Positions 1-9,242 of a stretch of DNA of 64,000 nucleotides are shown in pieces (the first letter of the stretch is position 1; each line of letters begins with the position of its first letter). Source of the stretch: Angomonas deanei (lineage: Eukaryota; Euglenozoa; Kinetoplastea; Trypanosomatida; Trypanosomatidae); assembly GCA_903995115.1 (NCBI GenBank), contig LR877153.1, forward strand, positions 124,001 to 188,000. The letters run 5' to 3'. The position numbers were made by a program, and so were the translations under genes. The notes beneath the pieces were generated by a model, which ran no database searches, was not told the origin of the DNA, and saw nothing but the letters and a program-made list of their open reading frames with translations.

Positions 1-112
1 TAACTAATACGGACAGAAGTCTGGCAACTTCCTCCTAAAAAGGAAACGACAAAAAAAAAAAAAGAATAATTACACTAGTGGAAGAAAGCTAAAGCAACGG
101 TACGGCATGCTG

Positions 113-2218
113 TTACGCGGTGTCACTGACCTTGCTTCCGCAGAGCCCTAATTTTGGTTGTTCCGCATTATCAGGGTAAATTAGAACGGGCACCCTAAAA
201 ACAAAGTTTGACAGGTCTGCGGAATCGATCAATTTCTGCACTTCCTCCGCCGACTTTCCACTAACATTTTCCTTTAGCGCCGCACGCAGTTGTTCTGCGA
301 GAGCCACGTCCATAAGACGGTTAAAAGAGCGGTACAGCTGGACCATACGGGGAGCCGCATAACGTCGCTCAGCCGAATCGGGAGCTCTGAAGCGCTCTGG
401 GCGATTCACGTACTGCTCCCACTCTGCTATGACACTATCGAAATAAGGGAGTTTCCCATCGATGGTTCCGCTCTGGACCCACCGCTTCATGCGCATGCAT
501 CTCTCGTCCCACTTGTGCCTGCGGTCGTAGTCGAACTCCGCGTGGAACCAGGGAAGGTTTCTGGTTTCGGGCACATCTGGGTCAAAGGCGCTATAAAAGT
601 CGGCCCACGTTCTGGCCATGGGATTTTTTGTCTTGTCACTTCTAATTTTGTTAAACGCTTGGCTGTTATAGATGGCATAATTGGCATTATCAGAGATCCA
701 CTCGTTAAACAGTTTGTCTTGTTCTAGTCCTATGGGTACTTTGGCCCAGTTGTACTCTAACGGGGCTAGAAGATACCGCAACCTAAAGTAAAAGGCGTCC
801 GTCTTCCACAGTCGGGGATTCGGCATCTCTCGCATTGTTTGCTTTAGATACTTTTCGTATTCCTCGAATCGGGTGGAATAGAAGTCGTCGTCCTGTCGGG
901 CAAGAGTTTTTTCGGCACTGATACGATTGGACTCGGGGTGATTCTCCCTCACCAGATACTGAAAGAGTTGCTCTCTATTGTGCGTGTAGAGATCCTCCAT
1001 AGAAGTCTCCATCAGAGTCTCAATGTCCTTCACCATTCGGCGATAGCCTCGTCTGTTTTTGCTGGCGTAGTGCTTTGGCTGATTGTAGCCACTCTCTACC
1101 CAGCCTTGTACTTCCATACGCGCGTTTTCGCGGTCGGGGTCCACGTTCTTAATGTACCACCCCTCGTAATCCAGGTTCTTTTCCCAATAGTTTGTACCGT
1201 CGGGCTGCATCTTTTCAAAAAAACCTTTGGATGTCGTCCACGACGTAGGAACACGGTCCGCAATTTTAACAAATTCCTTCTCGCATTCCTGCCCCAGCCA
1301 CGACCAGTGTCCATTGTGTGGCCCCTCGCGCCGCTGCTCCTCGCCATTCCAGAACGCTCTTTCATCGTTGCGCTGCCCTTCTTCCTTCGTGTATACACCA
1401 ATCAAGTGATCCAAACTTTCGTGTTCAAAGTATTTCTCAATCGACGCACGGGAGCGACGGAAAAGAACAGCCTCCTGAAACTCCATCCAGCCGTTAAACA
1501 GCAAATGGCGAATCGCATCCGGATCTTTTACGTATTGGTTCTGCAAAAAGCGAAGACGGACTTTTGCCTTCATATCAGGAAGAGGTTTCAGAAGCCAGTA
1601 GTAGTGCTTAATGAGGGGTAAGGATTTCAAAATTGTCCTGTAGAGAGAAAACATCGATGACCTCAACTCCCACACAGTGGCCGTTCCGTCCAGCAATGTG
1701 GTATTTCCTTCACGTTTTCCGGTGACGGTGCCGTAGTCGTAACTCGGATGATGGTTATCGAAAGCTAATCCTGGCAGCACATCTTTTGCCTCCACTGTTT
1801 CGCCTGGCTCAGAACTCCTTTTGTAACCATGGTAGCGTAATGCGCCTGGACCTCCGGCAAAATATGGTACCTGTTCGAATTTACCCAAAGACGTATTAAA
1901 TTCAGGAGATTTTACGTTGTCTGACCGACTTATAGGCTCATTTTCACTGTGAACTCGCTTCGCCCCAATCTCTCCTACTTTATTCGGGAATTCTTTTTCG
2001 AAATACGTCTCCTCTGGCCGCTCAGCATACACACCGGGTTTATTATCCTTGCCAGTCGCAAATCGGACAGGTCCACTAAAATCCTTTTCTCCTTCCAATA
2101 TTTTTCGGCTTGGGGTTCCATCGCCCTGCGTCGGGTAGTTAAACGTGCCCACAGAGGTACCGCTGGAAAAGGAGCGAAAGAACAAACCTTTCGGTGCGCA
2201 AAAATTTCTCCTCAACAT
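113..2218 (-). CDS. Mitochondrial LYR-motif protein, NDUFA6-like (complex I candidate)
   Basis: A 701-residue protein and the only gene on the minus strand. Its N-terminus (MLRRNFCAPKGLFFRSF) is Arg/Ser/Phe-rich and lacks acidic residues, like a mitochondrial presequence. Residues about 186-265 carry a LYR motif (SLYRTIL, LYR at 192-194), then a basic stretch and KDPDAIRHLLFNGWMEF, which fits the NDUFA6/LYRM layout (LYR, then 'N.xVxDP..I..LL..G..E'). Known members are far shorter (about 130 residues), so this one has roughly 180 extra N-terminal and 430 extra C-terminal residues that are Trp/Tyr/charge-rich and that I do not recognise. Such extensions are common in kinetoplastid respiratory and ribosomal subunits. 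Inference: an accessory subunit of complex I or another mitochondrial assembly. A LYR-type assembly factor or mitoribosomal protein is possible. The start ATG (complement of 2216-2218) begins the presequence. The gene is transcribed away from the strand switch. Confidence 0.55.
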   Translation of the reverse strand: MLRRNFCAPKGLFFRSFSSGTSVGTFNYPTQGDGTPSRKILEGEKDFSGPVRFATGKDNKPGVYAERPEETYFEKEFPNKVGEIGAKRVHSENEPISRSDNVKSPEFNTSLGKFEQVPYFAGGPGALRYHGYKRSSEPGETVEAKDVLPGLAFDNHHPSYDYGTVTGKREGNTTLLDGTATVWELRSSMFSLYRTILKSLPLIKHYYWLLKPLPDMKAKVRLRFLQNQYVKDPDAIRHLLFNGWMEFQEAVLFRRSRASIEKYFEHESLDHLIGVYTKEEGQRNDERAFWNGEEQRREGPHNGHWSWLGQECEKEFVKIADRVPTSWTTSKGFFEKMQPDGTNYWEKNLDYEGWYIKNVDPDRENARMEVQGWVESGYNQPKHYASKNRRGYRRMVKDIETLMETSMEDLYTHNREQLFQYLVRENHPESNRISAEKTLARQDDDFYSTRFEEYEKYLKQTMREMPNPRLWKTDAFYFRLRYLLAPLEYNWAKVPIGLEQDKLFNEWISDNANYAIYNSQAFNKIRSDKTKNPMARTWADFYSAFDPDVPETRNLPWFHAEFDYDRRHKWDERCMRMKRWVQSGTIDGKLPYFDSVIAEWEQYVNRPERFRAPDSAERRYAAPRMVQLYRSFNRLMDVALAEQLRAALKENVSGKSAEEVQKLIDSADLSNFVFRVPVLIYPDNAEQPKLGLCGSKVSDTA

Positions 2219-2403
2219 ATTTAGGTCAACAAAATGAAAAAGGGAAAAATATATAGATATAAATCTCTATAAAAATACTACTTTACTAAAATGACGAATA
2301 AAAAAGAAAGGAAAGAGGAAGTCAATTGGTGAAAAGGTACGTCGAAAAAAACAAAAAAACGAAGAGTGTTCGAACGCAAAATAGAACTGTTTTTTTTTTT
2401 TTT

Positions 2404-2421
2404 GTTGTTGTTGTTGTTGTT
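2404..2421. repeat. TTG trinucleotide repeat
   Basis: Six consecutive TTG/GTT units directly after a T-run and before another T-run, inside the strand-switch region. A simple sequence repeat with no evident coding role. Confidence 0.8.
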
Positions 2422-5009
2422 GTTTTTTGTGTGTGCTCTCACTCCGGTCGGAATTTACCCAACTCCGTCATTTGCAATGAAGACAGATAACATGTAAAAA
2501 TTAAATTCCTAAAATACAGACTCCATATTCGTCTCAACTTTTCTTTAATAATTATTATTATTCTTGCTAATAATATTTTAGTAAATACACTGCGGCATCA
2601 CCCGACGGAAAAAAAAAAAAAAAATCGCTATCGTTTTTCTTATTTTAAGATCCCTTCTTTTGAGTCGAGAACAAGATATATATGCTCGAGGACACAAATA
2701 GGAAGTGAGCAGAATACGTGTTTCCCAGCATTGGTTAGGACCACAATATTTTATTTACCATTAAACAGACACAAAAAAAAAAATGAGGCGAAGTAAAAAA
2801 TTAGCAGAAGAGAATACATGCAAACGCTAAAAAAAAATATCAACATTACTTCCTATTAACCGCGTTGTTTTACAAAAGTAACTGTGGCTTTCCCCGCGCT
2901 CGCAAAAAAAAAAAAAAAAAATGCTGAATCAAGTTAAATTCAAACGGAATCGAAAAAATAAAAGAGACGCTATTCGGAGGACACAAAAAATATTCGCGTA
3001 AAATCACACCAAACCCATTATTACAGCAAATATATCCACTCCCCACATGACAATAAGAATACTGATAAAAAGGTGAACAAACATATCCTCATAAATTCCA
3101 CGGTTAGAAGCAGAGTATAAATATATAGAATAACAAAGGCACAAACTAATAAAATACTTTTAGCCCGTAGACCTTTTCCTCCTTATTTCCCGCTGCAAAA
3201 GGAAAATCAACGGAATGGTAAATAGATGTATGTTTTTCATACGATACAGCGACAGAAATTTTTTTCCTTCTTGTTTGGTTTTACCAATAAAAGAGAGAGT
3301 ACCGCACGCACAAAACCTGAACAGGAAAAACAAATAATACTCAAAAAAGGGTGTTTCCGAACACCGTTTGACACTTGGCGGGGATGAAACCCAGCTGGAC
3401 CTTGTTATTTCTGGTCGACCCGTAAAACTACCATTTTCTCCAGCGTTCGGTTTAAAACAACTTTTTGCAAATACGAAAACAATAAATTGTCCACAATAAA
3501 AATTTATGGTATACAGCCTTATCGAGAATATAAACGACAACATCAATAACAACAACAACAAATAATTTAAAAAAAGAACTCGACATATTTAAGGTAGTGC
3601 TGCCCAATGCGCAACCAACCCTCAAATGCACAGGTAACACTGGCGGAAAGTTTTTTTTCATAAAGAGTTGTTCCCGGAATACTACTCCCGTTTTTTATTT
3701 TTATTTTTCGTAGATTTTTTCATTTATCACAACAGCCGAATTTTATTCGGGTGTCACGAAAATTGAACGCACGGATTTAGTATACCGAAACAGTAAAGTA
3801 CGCCATCACTCTATTTTTCTTGTTGTCTAACAAAGATACAACGTGATAAATGCAAATAACTCAACCCCGCCCCGAAAAGCATTTTGTGCTAAATCAAATA
3901 TTCAACTTGTCCACCACGACGGCCGCGCCCCGCCAGGAAAAGACAGATGGACAAGGGGCTGTCAAACGGTTTTGTCATTATTAATATTATTGTTTCCTCT
4001 TATTTTCAATCCTTGTTGGTGTGCGCCATAAAAGAGATTGTGGTCTTCTCAAAGTTTTATTGACTTCAGTATTAAAAAATAAAGTAGGAAAAGGAAACAA
4101 AAAAGGGGGGATTGGCGCACGGTAAATAATCAACACGGGCAGGTGAAAAGCAGAGGAATTTTCTTCTTTTTACAATTTACAAACCACCTGCATAACCGAG
4201 GTATATGAGTAGATATTTAACATCTGTTGTATTCATTTTTTGTCTTAAACCCGCATAAGTCAGACAGTCCTCCTAAGCGCTTCTTTATCAATAAAGTGCT
4301 TCATTTTAATAAACACCGATTTTCACTAACACACATATTATCATCACCACATAATAATAAAAATTGACAGAGAATCCTCATTAAAAGCACAAACAGGGAG
4401 TCTTCAATTAAAAAGAAGGCAAAAAAACTCCGAAAATATATGCAGCAAAACAAGTACAAAAAAAAAAAAAAAAAAGAAGAAGAAGTCGATAACGCTTATC
4501 CTGTTGGTTCTCTGAAGACCTTGTGGGTAGTAAAACATACACCGATAATAACAATACAAAAAAAAAAAAAAGGAGAGGGCTTCCACAAAGCGTCCTGACT
4601 TGCACTTGTTTCATTTCATTTGTTGCCTGCCCTCATCACAGCTGTGACTGCTTTTGTTGTAATTATTTGTTCTGCTATTAACACGACAATAAATATGCAC
4701 CAAAATTTAACCACAATTTTTAGCAAAATAAATAAACCTTTCCTGTTATTTACCTGACCCACTGAAGAATACAAATTTATGCGTTGGCGTTGAAATAGGA
4801 AGCGCTTTCAACACAGACCCGGGGAAATAAACGGTAAAAGCGCGAAACTCAGCGGTCAGCCGTGTAAAGTTACTCTGCATCTCCTGGCCACCCCGAAATG
4901 TTAAAAATTGAATTTTTAGTGGCTTTTCTTTTTGTTTGCTTCCTTTTCGGTATCAGGATCTATTTTCGGTGCGGTCCTGGAATTGGCGCAGCGGCCGCTT
5001 GGTCGCCTG

Positions 5010-5275
5010 GCAGCCAAAAAGGTTGTTTGAAAAGAGTTCCGCGGGGCGGGCGCCTGCGCCGGCGGGGCGCGCCGCCTCGGGCCGCTTTCCCCCAGCGCCG
5101 AGGCGGTCCGGCGCAGGGGGCTCGCCCCGCCCGGAAACGGGGCCGCGGCGGCGGCGGCCTCAAACGATCCCCGTGCTCGCGCGGGGCAGCTAGCGGCCGG
5201 GGCAGCCCCCCGTTTTACCCACAAGGGCACCCGGCGTCGACGGGCTCGCGTCATTTGACAACACGCAGCCAAAAA
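5010..5275. repeat. 11-base direct repeats flanking the GC-rich island
   Basis: GCAGCCAAAAA occurs at 5010-5020 and again at 5265-5275, bracketing the GC-rich block. The arrangement resembles a target-site duplication around an inserted segment of about 244 bases. It could also be chance, because A-runs are frequent here, although the GCAGCC part is unusual for this AT-rich region. Confidence 0.5.
5041..5215. other. GC-rich island with two nested stem-loops; candidate structured RNA or DNA element
   Basis: By direct count 80 of 90 bases at 5041-5130 and 70 of 90 at 5131-5220 are G or C, while the surroundings are AT-rich. Perfect complementary arms nest in order: 5041-5048 with 5123-5130, 5053-5062 with 5108-5117, and 5072-5080 with 5098-5106, leaving a 17-base terminal loop. 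A second set follows: 5135-5140 with 5210-5215, 5141-5146 with 5193-5198, and 5169-5173 with 5182-5186. I do not recognise it as tRNA, 5S, 7SL or snRNA. Frames of 67-131 codons cross it on both strands, but they are explained by GC richness. It may be an uncharacterised ncRNA, an inserted element, or a structural DNA site in the transcription start region. Strand is undetermined. Confidence 0.55.
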
Positions 5276-6037
5276 AGAGATCTAGGAAATTAGTTAAGGT
5301 GGTAACACACCATTATGAGACGTGCCCTATTTCGTGTCGAGGTAGACATTTTAACAAGAGCATTTTTTTAATTGTTCTTCGGGTACAGCTACCGAGAGCC
5401 AAACTTACGCGAACGGTTGCAGAACACGCCGAGCGATGAAAGGAGACGACTTAAAAATGCGACAAAACAAAAGCAAAGTAAGGAAAGAAGATTGCTATAG
5501 TCTGCGAATATTATGCAACACAAGGCACGTTACTATCATCCTCTTTTGAATGTCCGCGAAACCTCCGAATCAATAAACGCGCTGTGCTTTTTGAGGTTAG
5601 CATAAAAAATACTAATATTTATCAGCGGACCGAAAGTCTTAAAATAATGGGGAAATATTAAAAACGGCGTCCCAGTGAACGGTTGATTCTTGTGTTTTTC
5701 TTCGAAATAAGAATAAAAATTAAAAAAGGCAACATAGTCATCAACACAAAAACGTCTTTGTTTAAAATTTAATAAATCGCACGAACGGCCGTTCGCATGT
5801 GGGAAAAACGATAAAAGCAATAAAATTGAAATGTTGTGAAAGGAAATAGTGCGATAGTAATAGTGAATCAGGACCATTTACGTACTGTTTATTACAAAGT
5901 TGGCAATTTGTGCGATATAGCGTTGTTTCGATTTATTGATTTCCTTCACCGTGCATGTGTCCTCTAAGGATATTATGTGAGAGAAGCTCAGCAACGGAGT
6001 TAATGATTTATTTTTCCTCATGTGTCTGTCGAAAAAA

Positions 6038-6058
6038 ATATATATATATATATATATC
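6038..6058. repeat. TA dinucleotide repeat
   Basis: About ten TA units following an A-run, within the AT-rich strand-switch region. A simple microsatellite. Confidence 0.8.
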
Positions 6059-6844
6059 GTTGACGAATCGATTGTTGACTTACCTCAGGAGGTTTAAATT
6101 ACCTGCGTGGGATTGTTTCTCCTCTGTCGGCGCTTTGGTGGTGATAGTACTCATGAAGTTGAAATTTTATTTTACCGTACTTCAGGAGTCCTAAAGTATT
6201 TCTTTTTATAGCGGAGACTTGAGAACAGCTATGGCACGGGTTTTTTTTTTTTTTTTTTAGGCGATTGTTACTGTTGTTCGTTCGTCAGACGGAAGTTTAG
6301 TGGTAAATTTCCCTGTTATAATTGAAAATCACACAGATTCCGTTGCCCTTTCCCTAAACGCCAAATTAATGGTAGGAACACCGGAGACTCACAGCAGAAA
6401 ACAGACTCCGATAGCAAGCATTGTAATTAAATAATAATGTCACCATTTATTTTATTATTATTTTTTGTAGAGTTTGTTTTTGCTATATATGCTAAGAAAG
6501 GAAACAGAAAGGACTAAAAACCCGCGAAATAAACGAAATAATAATAATAAAAAAATAGAGAAATAATTAAAAGGGGTGTGGAATAAATGTGCGGGACGTT
6601 CATTTATTCGTTTCTTTGGTCTGCTTCGTTTTTTGAATTACTATTGCGACTTTTATTATTCTTAGTGTTTCTACTATTTTACTCACAGGAACTTCTGCTT
6701 AAACACTTGATCATCTTACTATTTTCTCCCTTTCTTTTTTGTCTTTGTATTATTTTTGTTTGCTCAATAATAACAATATTAAAAACATATTAGCTACTAA
6801 AGACTGGCCCTCCACTTTCAAAATCTATATAGAAAAATATTTAA

Positions 6845-9073
6845 ATGAAGGGGTGCGATGAAGGCACCGGATTTCCTAAATGTGTGACGGCGGACGGATT
6901 CGTAAACGTTGAGGATGGCGACAGAAAGCAGAGGAACGTTGCGCATCAGTGCTGGTATGGAAAATGCCAACTCCGCAAAAAAGGTGAAACTGATTTTGAT
7001 TTCGGCTTTTTCTCATCTTTTTTTTCCGGTTGTGAAGACGTCGTACCGGGCGTCGAGCCGAACGATTACCATGCGTGCAGATGGGCAGTCATAGACAACA
7101 AACGCAAAAAATACTACGCCGACTCACTACTTGATAGGAACGCGATGTGTCAAATAAAGGGGCGACTCGAAGAGACCGCTGATGAGCCTGATATTTCCCA
7201 CGTCGACAAATCCCTGAAAAAATTAATTGAAAAAAATCGGCTGCCAAAACCTGATCGAGTAGTAGAAAATATTGCAATTCATGAAGAAACACCGTTTTCC
7301 CTTACGGTGGATATGTGTTCAATTACACGAACAACATTGGATGAAGGATATGTTTATAAATTTATAAACAAATCAGAGGGCGGTAACGAGGCTCATCTTG
7401 AATTTAAAATAAATTATACTCAGCCGTATTTTCAGGGTGAAAATGGGATCGCCGACGGGATGTTTCACTATTTTTTTCCTTGCGCGGCTGTGGAGGGGTT
7501 CATTAAAATAAATGATACTCTAATTAATGTGGAGGGAGTTGGCTGGTTTGGCAGGGAATTCGGCGGAGTCGATGATCAGATGCGAATAGATGCTTTGGGC
7601 GGCCAAACTCGGTTTTCTCTTGACGTCGCCGGGTACGGTCAAATTTTAGTGAGTGACAAAAGTGGCAGCAAGAGTCCAAACAGTGAATTCGATGGTACAC
7701 TAGTGACGTCTGAAGGGAAGAGAATTTTGACGGATATCCGCGTTGTACTCGAAGAGACGTGGACCAGTTTAGTAACATTTTTGACATACACTACAGCATA
7801 CACAATCGATATTCCCGCGCTGCGTATGGAGTGTAAAATCAAAGCTACTTTTCCCCACCAAGAGTTTAATACGATTCTTGCCGGTGGATATGGCTTTTAC
7901 GATGGTTGTGTCACTGGAACTGCGGTTGTTTGTGGCGTTGAGCACGCGGTCCACGGATTTGTTAAAATAAAGCCCAGTATACCATACCACAATAGTGACG
8001 AATTAATGAGGATAGTGAGCCGTACTGTCACGAAAAAATTGAAATTAATGTACCCATTAAACACGGACAGAAAATGGCTGTCTGCGAATATTTTGGGCGC
8101 CGGAAAAACAGATGCCGGCATAGACCCCGCGGTTGTCTGTGACTCTCTGTTCAAACCTGTGCGGTCCATTATTGACAGGGGCGGGAAAACATGGAGGAGT
8201 CTCATTCTGGTCTCTTGCTGTAACACTCTTTCCGGTCAATACTTTGACTGTAGCCAGTATATTGCGATGGCGGAGCTGCTCCACGTCGGCTCTCTTATTA
8301 TCGACGACGTGGAGGACCACTCCACGACAAGAAGGGGCGGTCCCTGCTGTCACGTGGAGTATGGTTTGTCCACGGCCGTCAATGCTGGAAGCGCTTGCTA
8401 TTTTATGGCACCCTATCTTGCGAAAGTACACGAACTTGGTCCCCTGAAGGCTAACGCCATTTACGAATTATACTTTGAGGTCCTTCGTTTAGGACATGTG
8501 GGACAAGGACTCGATTTATATGGCTTAGATTATTTAATGGAGCACGTTGTGGAAACCGGCGAAACATGCGCGCTTGTTGAAGCGTTGCGTGCTATCCACC
8601 GCTACAAGACTGGCAGCGCTGCCGGTGGTATCTGCCGAATCGCGTGTGTCTTGTGTGACGCCGATGACGAGGTCGCCGACGCAGTGGAGGCGTTTGGAAG
8701 TGAGCTCGGGCTCGCTTTTCAAATTGTGGATGACGCCCTGAATATAAAAGGATTTACCGGAGGGCTTAAGGATCTCGCTGAGGATGTGAGGGATGGGAAG
8801 ATAACCTATCCTATTGCCCTTGCGCTGGGAAAGCTAGATCGCACGGACAGAGAAAAAATGTGGCAAACGCTGCGTCGCAGGCCACTTTCCACGGAGCAGG
8901 TTTCCGCTGTTATCGGCCTGCTACAACAAACCAGCGCCGTCGACGATTGCCTGGCGGAAGCCCGCGCAGTGGTGAATAGGGCATGGGAAGCTGTGGACTC
9001 GTTTCTGCAGGATTCCATTTCCAAATGCATGATGCACGCCTTTTGTGAATACCTCGCGGAGAGAACCAACTAA
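6845..9073 (+). CDS. Fusion of a CrtC/AttH-like lipocalin-fold domain and an isoprenyl diphosphate synthase
   Basis: A 742-residue protein, first gene of the plus-strand unit. Residues about 80-390 resemble the CrtC (carotenoid hydratase)/AttH/Svf1-type lipocalin-fold superfamily: an 'HYFFP...VEGFIKI' strand pair, then VEGVGWFGREFGG, which fits the family's 'V.G.gW.drEfg' signature. Residues about 420-742 are a class I E-isoprenyl diphosphate synthase: RGGKTWRS (GGKxxR-type motif), IIDDVED with the first Asp-rich motif DDVED at 487-491, a following RRGGP...H..YG, HRYKTGSAAG, and the second motif DDALN at 629-633 in FQIVDDALN. DDxxN in the second motif is also seen in some fungal GGPP synthases. 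The synthase half should condense IPP with an allylic diphosphate; chain length cannot be read here. The first half may act on a terpenoid product. The 5' part is AT-richer than the 3' part, suggesting a chimera. Residues 1-80 are unrecognised. No signal peptide is seen. Confidence 0.75.
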   Translation: MKGCDEGTGFPKCVTADGFVNVEDGDRKQRNVAHQCWYGKCQLRKKGETDFDFGFFSSFFSGCEDVVPGVEPNDYHACRWAVIDNKRKKYYADSLLDRNAMCQIKGRLEETADEPDISHVDKSLKKLIEKNRLPKPDRVVENIAIHEETPFSLTVDMCSITRTTLDEGYVYKFINKSEGGNEAHLEFKINYTQPYFQGENGIADGMFHYFFPCAAVEGFIKINDTLINVEGVGWFGREFGGVDDQMRIDALGGQTRFSLDVAGYGQILVSDKSGSKSPNSEFDGTLVTSEGKRILTDIRVVLEETWTSLVTFLTYTTAYTIDIPALRMECKIKATFPHQEFNTILAGGYGFYDGCVTGTAVVCGVEHAVHGFVKIKPSIPYHNSDELMRIVSRTVTKKLKLMYPLNTDRKWLSANILGAGKTDAGIDPAVVCDSLFKPVRSIIDRGGKTWRSLILVSCCNTLSGQYFDCSQYIAMAELLHVGSLIIDDVEDHSTTRRGGPCCHVEYGLSTAVNAGSACYFMAPYLAKVHELGPLKANAIYELYFEVLRLGHVGQGLDLYGLDYLMEHVVETGETCALVEALRAIHRYKTGSAAGGICRIACVLCDADDEVADAVEAFGSELGLAFQIVDDALNIKGFTGGLKDLAEDVRDGKITYPIALALGKLDRTDREKMWQTLRRRPLSTEQVSAVIGLLQQTSAVDDCLAEARAVVNRAWEAVDSFLQDSISKCMMHAFCEYLAERTN

Positions 9074-9223
9074 CTAACCACCCCTACACGAGTTTTTGCT
9101 TGTTCTACAACGACGCAACGAATTAACCGGACAACACACGTTCCACCTTTCCTCCATTAACCATCTCTAATTCATCTGATACCACGCTATACCTAACTCC
9201 CTCCGCTTTTTTTTCCCCCCCCC

Positions 9224-9242
9224 CTTAGAAAAACTTCTAGCT
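9224..9242 (+). promoter_or_regulatory. Conserved 5' leader of the AAC genes with trans-splice acceptor AGs
   Basis: A T/C-rich tract (about 9205-9227) leads into TTAGAAAAACTTCTAGCT directly before the ATG. The same short block precedes every ADP/ATP carrier copy although sequence further upstream differs between copy 1, copy 2 and copies 3-5. The two AGs are candidate spliced-leader acceptors; which is used is not visible. Confidence 0.5.

Larger units (their letters stand above)
2219..6844. other. Divergent strand-switch region between two polycistronic units
   Basis: About 4.6 kb with no convincing gene, separating a minus-strand gene from a long run of plus-strand genes. It is AT-rich, with many A and T homopolymers of 8-19 bases, trinucleotide and dinucleotide runs, and only short low-complexity open frames. 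In kinetoplastids such divergent switches are transcription start regions for Pol II, without a classical TATA promoter; that role is inferred from position only. I looked for tRNA box B-like sequences and a spliced-leader gene on both strands and found none convincing. The one stretch unlike the rest is a GC-rich structured island at about 5021-5264, listed separately. Confidence 0.75.

Noticed and set aside
938-1621. 227-codon plus-strand frame inside the LYR-protein gene
   Set aside because: Opposite-strand shadow of a longer frame with a convincing presequence and LYR domain.
2360-2380. GTTCGAAC-like sequence considered as a tRNA box B
   Set aside because: No matching box A, acceptor stem or cloverleaf could be built around it on either strand.
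4898-5293. Open frames of 67-131 codons on both strands across the GC island
   Set aside because: Present in several frames at once, Arg/Pro/Ala/Gly-rich, and explained by high GC content; no start context or protein family.
6587-6793. 68-codon hydrophobic frame before the fusion gene
   Set aside because: Composed of Leu/Phe/Ile from T-rich sequence; no flanking splice signal distinct from that of the next gene and no recognisable motif.
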